DNA of 64,000 nucleotides from Doryteuthis pealeii (lineage: Eukaryota > Mollusca > Cephalopoda > Myopsida > Loliginidae): positions 69,458,739 through 69,522,738 of the forward strand of contig CM042148.1 in NCBI GenBank assembly GCA_023376005.1, read 5' to 3'. The translations under genes and the position numbers were made by a program. A model generated the notes under the pieces. That model was not told the origin of the DNA and did no database searches. It saw only the letters and a program-made list of their open reading frames with translations. Positions 60,389-64,000 of this stretch are shown in pieces. The first letter of the stretch is position 1, and every line of letters begins with the position of its first letter.

Positions 60389-60524
60389 ATCCACAGACAG
60401 GTGTTTCGACTTATCAAGTCTCTTCAGTGTGGCTAGACATTTGTAAGCTACCTACAACGGGATTGAAATCCGATCAGTTCAGTGTCAGTCAGACACCTTA
60501 ACCGCTAGGCTATATAGTCATCCA
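60380..60524 (-). mobile_element. tRNA-headed retrozyme-like element with hammerhead ribozyme
   Basis: Minus strand: TAGCCTAGCGGTTAAGGTGT (A box) and CGGATTTCAATCCCGTTGTA (B box), then TAGCTTACAAATGTCTAG, then the hammerhead at 60432-60391, then ATGACTATATA. The text TATATAGTCATCCA occurs at 60380-60393 and 60511-60524, exactly 131 bp apart. It is either a target duplication or the overlap of tandem 131-bp units, as in ribozyme-bearing retrozymes. No protein. Confidence 0.7.
60391..60432 (-). ncRNA. Hammerhead ribozyme (type I) candidate
   Basis: The 42-nt minus-strand text divides cleanly. Stem I CCACA/UGUGG (5 bp). CUGAAGA core. Stem II GACUU-GAU-AAGUC (5 bp, 3-nt loop). GAA core. Stem III AC-ACCU-GU (2 bp). 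Then C at the cleavage position. All invariant core positions (CUGANGA, GAA, UH) are present. The 2-bp stem III is typical of hammerheads in metazoan retroelements. Activity is not shown by sequence alone. Confidence 0.75.
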
Positions 60525-60691
60525 TAGAATGCAAAGAGGATTTTAACTGTTTTAATGCACACATCTCTATGTATGTAAAGGCCGCCATAGAGTGCTCCAT
60601 CCCTTATATAGGAGAGCGTTGCGTTTACGCTTTAGTTGGCGGTCGTCAGCGAAATCCCCCCAATGTGCTCAACCCCAGGGGAATGGGGAGC

Positions 60692-60734
<43 letters not shown>

Positions 60735-61014
60735 AATGTTATCTAGTGTTTCCGTGAAAAGATTCAACTGAAATTGAGAAATCAAACGTATTTATAAAGA
60801 TTTTGCGTATATACATCTAAATATCAATGTATGTTCCTATTTTTACATATATAGAGTATATTATAAATAAATATAGGAAAACATTAATCTATCAGGAGAA
60901 TCATTTTGAATAGACCTGATATGTATTTCCTGTCCATAAGAAAATCAGACTTGAAGAGGCAAAGGTAGCCGAAATAAATCTATTACTGATAAATTAAGAT
61001 TTTCATATATATAT

Positions 61015-61073
<59 letters not shown>

Positions 61074-61100
61074 AAAATGAAACTGGAAGTGAATCTGACG
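60525..61100. other. Unassigned, with (TG)n and (TA)n
   Basis: (TG)n 60693-60730; unassigned to 61000; (TA)n(TG)n 61003-61072. CGTTTACGCTTTAGTTGGCG and CAATGTGCTCAACCCCAGGG near 60620-60680 are not recognised. Confidence 0.5.
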
Positions 61101-62208
61101 GAATGGATAAAATAGGATATTTTAATCAATTTTTCTTACACGTGTTTCGGTCAGGGGTTTATCCATATGTACATAATTCAAACTAATATCATTTTTAAAT
61201 AACCAAATGAAATGAAATAATAATAGAAAAAAATGTAGAAATGTTCCGCACACAAAGAAAATTCGACCTTCATCAGAGTAAATCCTTATTTGAAATGAAA
61301 TTCGTTGGAAAAAGTGGAGAATTTTTAAAATGTTCGAAAAAAGAACTTTTTTAAAAATTCACGTTCAGACGCGGTCGAGAAAGACGGTTAATGACGACAT
61401 ATCGCAAGCGAACAGATTTTGACGCGGAGATAAGTTTTGTGGAATTCTAAATTTTCAAAGCATAAGGGATTTTATTTATTTATTTTTTTAAATAGAAATT
61501 ATACGTATGTGTGATTTGTTGGTGGTTAATTTATTAATTTGTTAATAAAGTCATTATAGTGATTTTCTAAATAAATTGTTGTTTTAGTCAACTCAAAATG
61601 AGTATTTAAATATGTTAGAGAACATAAAACAAATTTGCTATTTCATATTAATAGGAGGAGAGTAAAAACAATATTATGCAAGGATTAAGTCGATGATAAC
61701 GACGGTGGCAAGAGAAAGAAAGGAAATAGAACAATGTAATTTACTATAGATAGGGGATTTTTTTAAGTTTTAGAGAAAAGGGAAAATAGGAAGAGTATAA
61801 GAAAATAAATTTAAGATTTTTAAAAATTAGGAAAATGATTTGGAAATTTTAGTGTAAATATTATGAAATTTAGTGATGTATATTGAAAGTTTTTAATATA
61901 TAATTCTAGCAAGGAATGGTGATATTTTATAAAAACCAGGTCTCTGTGGTGAAGTATTGAGAATCGAAATGGCCGAGGATTCTACGATACGACGTGCATT
62001 TCGATTGTGGATAAAAGCGATCATTGAAGATTTCCGCAAAATAAAATTGTGATTTGTTAATAAATTGTGTGTTACTAACGAATTGGATGTATTCCATTTC
62101 ATTTGGTTATTTAAAAATAATAATAGTTTGAATTATGTACACATGGATAAACCCCTGACCGAAACACGTGTAAGTAAAATTGATTAAAATATCCTATTTT
62201 ATCCATTC
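61101..62208. mobile_element. 1.1-kb element with ~114-bp inverted terminal arms
   Basis: 61101-61214 and 62094-62208 are inverted: GAATGGATAAAATAGGATAT, TACACGTGTTTCGGTCAGGG, GTTTATCC and AACCAAATGAAATG at left; reversed at right (GGATAAACCCCTGACCGAAA, CACGTGTAAG). The ~880-bp interior has no long frame. The CTGACCGAAACACGTGT text in both arms looks like a hammerhead that lost stem II. Possibly a Penelope-like pLTR pair or a foldback element. Confidence 0.6.
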
Positions 62209-62225
62209 TATACTATCTTTCCTTT

Positions 62226-62237
62226 ATTCATTTTTTT

Positions 62238-62291
<54 letters not shown>

Positions 62292-62423
62292 TTTTAGTAA
62301 ATAATTTTCCGTTTTACATTCTAATCAAAATCCATTAACTTCAACAAATTTTGCAATAGTAGCTACCATATTTTCTGAACCGGAAGCTAGTGACTGACTA
62401 TTTGGCATATAGATTGGTAAGTC
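62226..62423. other. (TA)n and unassigned
   Basis: (TA)n 62242-62289; the rest unassigned. Confidence 0.5.
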
Positions 62424-62435
62424 AACTGTATTAGT

Positions 62436-63030
62436 TTGGTTTGTTTTGTTTTACGGCATATCAACCTCAGTGGGTCATTTAATGCCGATAAAGTTTTGAA
62501 ATAAATCAATTCTTAATGGATAATACAATTTTTTTATAAATACATTTTTCTATTTAACCCATAGATGGGACCCTAACAGGTACTACCACTCCGGGTCAGA
62601 GTGGACCAGGGAGCAATGGTGATGAAGGGGTGCTCCACATTCCCCAAACCTCCAAAACTGGAACCTCACCATCAGATAGAGTTTAACGTCATTCCCAGGA
62701 CATGTAGACCATCAGCCACCGCCTTCTAGCACCCATATGATAAAAAGGGGTTGGGGCTTGCCATAAGGGCAATAGGGTTGGGAAAATCATATAGGTGCTA
62801 GGGCTTGACGTGACCAGCCGATTGATCGGAGGGGGTCTCTCCGACCGACCGTCTAGCCCAAGATAGGACCAAAGTAGAGTATTGCAAGTCATGGACTGCT
62901 CATCCACCTGGGTTCTATCCATAAGCATCACAGGTCGCCACCCACGGCCAACAGGTGGCCCCATTGGGGGAGTCTTACCCCTCTGCAGATTTGCAGTCGG
63001 TGCATTCTAACGCCCCAGCCGACAGGGCGG
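62436..63030 (-). mobile_element. RP600 retroposon, full-length (595 bp)
   Basis: AACTGTATTAGT exact at 62424-62435 and 63031-63042. Starts TTGGTTTGTTTTGTTTTACG; ends GCCCCAGCCGACAGGGCGG. Very close in sequence to 31186-31778, so these two and 57889 represent the youngest RP600 group here. Confidence 0.92.
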
Positions 63031-63042
63031 AACTGTATTAGT

Positions 63043-63102
63043 ATTAATTCATTCGAATTATTAGTCACACCATTTTCATGCTTAAAAACCCAATAGATTT
63101 AT

Positions 63103-63133
<31 letters not shown>

Positions 63134-63404
63134 TATATACAGAAGTATAAGCTTTTATTTATGAGGATATAAGAAACTGCTGTTCTTTGCTTTTGTGCCG
63201 CTAAAACTGTCACGATAACGCACAGCTAACCTTCACGATAAAGATTTGTGGTCCCAGCTGGGTATTATCCGCCCCTACAAACATCTTTACCCATTTCATT
63301 TCTTATCAGTCAACAACTCCTGTCGTCTTCTACTTCCAAATTTTGAAATTTAGAAAAAGAAAACGGCTCCTTAGTGACATAAACAATAAGCCAAACTGTA
63401 AAAA
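63043..63404. other. Unassigned with (TA)n
   Basis: (TA)n 63103-63139; no gene or family recognised in the rest. Confidence 0.45.
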
Positions 63405-63417
63405 AGTATTAAGAATG

Positions 63418-63659
63418 GTTGGTTGGTTGGATTTTGCGGCATGTCAACCCTTATTGGGTTATTTTATGCTGAAGACGTTTTGTTTTCAAACCATTTTTAG
63501 AACACATTTTTAACTCATTTTTTTTCTATTTAACCCATAGATGGGACCCTAACAGGCACTACCACTCCGGGTCAGAGTGGACCTGGGAGTAATGGTGATG
63601 AAGACGTACTCCACACTTCCTAGAGTTCCAGAACTGAAATTTCACCTTTATATTGTTTG
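63418..63659 (-). mobile_element. RP600 retroposon, 5'-truncated (242 bp)
   Basis: AGTATTAAGAATG exact at 63405-63417 and 63660-63672. Keeps the GTTGGTTGGTTGGATTTTGC end and stops in mid-element after GAACTGAAATTTCACC. Having a complete target duplication with one end missing shows that truncation happened at insertion, which fixes the TTGG end as 3'. Confidence 0.9.
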
Positions 63660-63707
63660 AGTATTAAGAATGATAAGACCAGAAATATTAGGGTAAAAGG
63701 CGTACCG

Positions 63708-63835
63708 TCGTGATTTAATGGTTAGCAAGCTAATCTCGCAGAGTTCGATCCATCCTAGATGCTCTAAACTTGTCAGCTTGTGCCAAATCCTTCCTGTGAC
63801 AATCTGGTTGGGTAGAAGATTTTTCTTTAGGTTGA
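63708..63835 (+). mobile_element. SINE-C
   Basis: CGTCGTGATTTAATGGTTAG, AAGCTAATCTCGCAGAG, GTTCGATCCATCCTAGATGC, AGCTTGTGCCAAATCCTTCC and TGGTTGGGTAGAAG. The head has a small deletion before the B box. Confidence 0.65.
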
Positions 63836-63927
63836 ATCAACATTTTTGCAATATTTTAGTACGTGTTTGCTTGCGATGATTTGTTGTTAAGTATTTTGTT
63901 TATCAAATAATTGCTAATAGGATGTGT

Positions 63928-64000
63928 TACAAGATTTCCAAGTATGGGGAATCCAGCGAGGATCGAACGCTCTATTCAGTAGTAATGGATCTGCGAAAAT
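63928..64000 (-). mobile_element. SINE-C head, cut by window end
   Basis: Reverse: GGGGAATCCAGCGAGGATCG, AACGCTCTATTCAGTAGTAA and TGGATCTGCGAAA. The window ends within the head. Confidence 0.65.

Overview
This window looks like intergenic, repeat-dominated DNA from an animal nuclear genome, most likely an AT-rich invertebrate. The evidence is: retroposons with tRNA-like and 5S-rRNA-like heads, fragments of a LINE with a zinc knuckle and a restriction-like endonuclease domain, Tc1/mariner-type transposase relics, solo LTRs, MITEs, and very abundant (TA)n, (TCTA)n/(GATA)n, (ATT)n and pyrimidine tracts. I cannot name the species. I saw no bacterial operon, CRISPR array or intact host gene. Most long open frames are translations of simple repeats. 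One stretch without simple repeats (about 23226-23575, minus strand) could be a host exon or a captured one.

Layout. 1-3.5 kb: 59-bp minisatellite, SINEs, two (TCTA)n arrays and a ~210-bp tandem repeat. 3.5-8.6 kb: a 295-bp retroposon with long target-site duplications, a LINE 3' end, a GTTTCCCC-type MITE and SINEs. 8.6-12.2 kb: chained LINE 3' ends in (ATT)n, one carrying a ~2-kb, 60-bp-unit satellite made from the LINE's own 3' terminus. 12.2-18.2 kb: low-complexity tracts, a 119+119 bp palindrome, a second ~280-bp retroposon, an internally deleted mariner-like element and a foldback element with a hammerhead-like core. 18.2-23.2 kb: the densest LINE nest, with a ~600-bp retroposon and a SINE inserted into it. 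23-32 kb: ~600-bp retroposons, a TTAA-flanked MITE, a (GATA)n region and a 220-bp solo LTR. 32.57-38.89 kb and 44.27-51.00 kb are two diverged copies of the same ~6.3-6.7 kb block. An exactly 100-N assembly gap and lower-quality-looking sequence lie between them, so part of this duplication may be an assembly product. 51-64 kb: more foldback and hAT-like ends, SINE clusters, a mariner-family transposase relic, tandem 5S-derived units split by a ~600-bp retroposon, a 486-bp solo LTR inside a SINE, a tRNA-headed element carrying a complete hammerhead ribozyme motif, and a 1.1-kb inverted-repeat element.

How the parts relate. Several SINE families with different heads end in a similar ...CCTTGTG...GTAAA tail, as expected if they share a LINE partner, although no matching LINE is visible here. 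The LINE copies always have their sense 3' end against (TAA)n, the target preference known for Dong in the R4 clade. The ~600-bp family has flawless 12-16 bp target duplications and is truncated mostly from one end, which fits target-primed reverse transcription. The feature I would check first is the hammerhead motif at 60391-60432 (minus strand), within a 131-bp tandem-like unit with tRNA-like promoter boxes.
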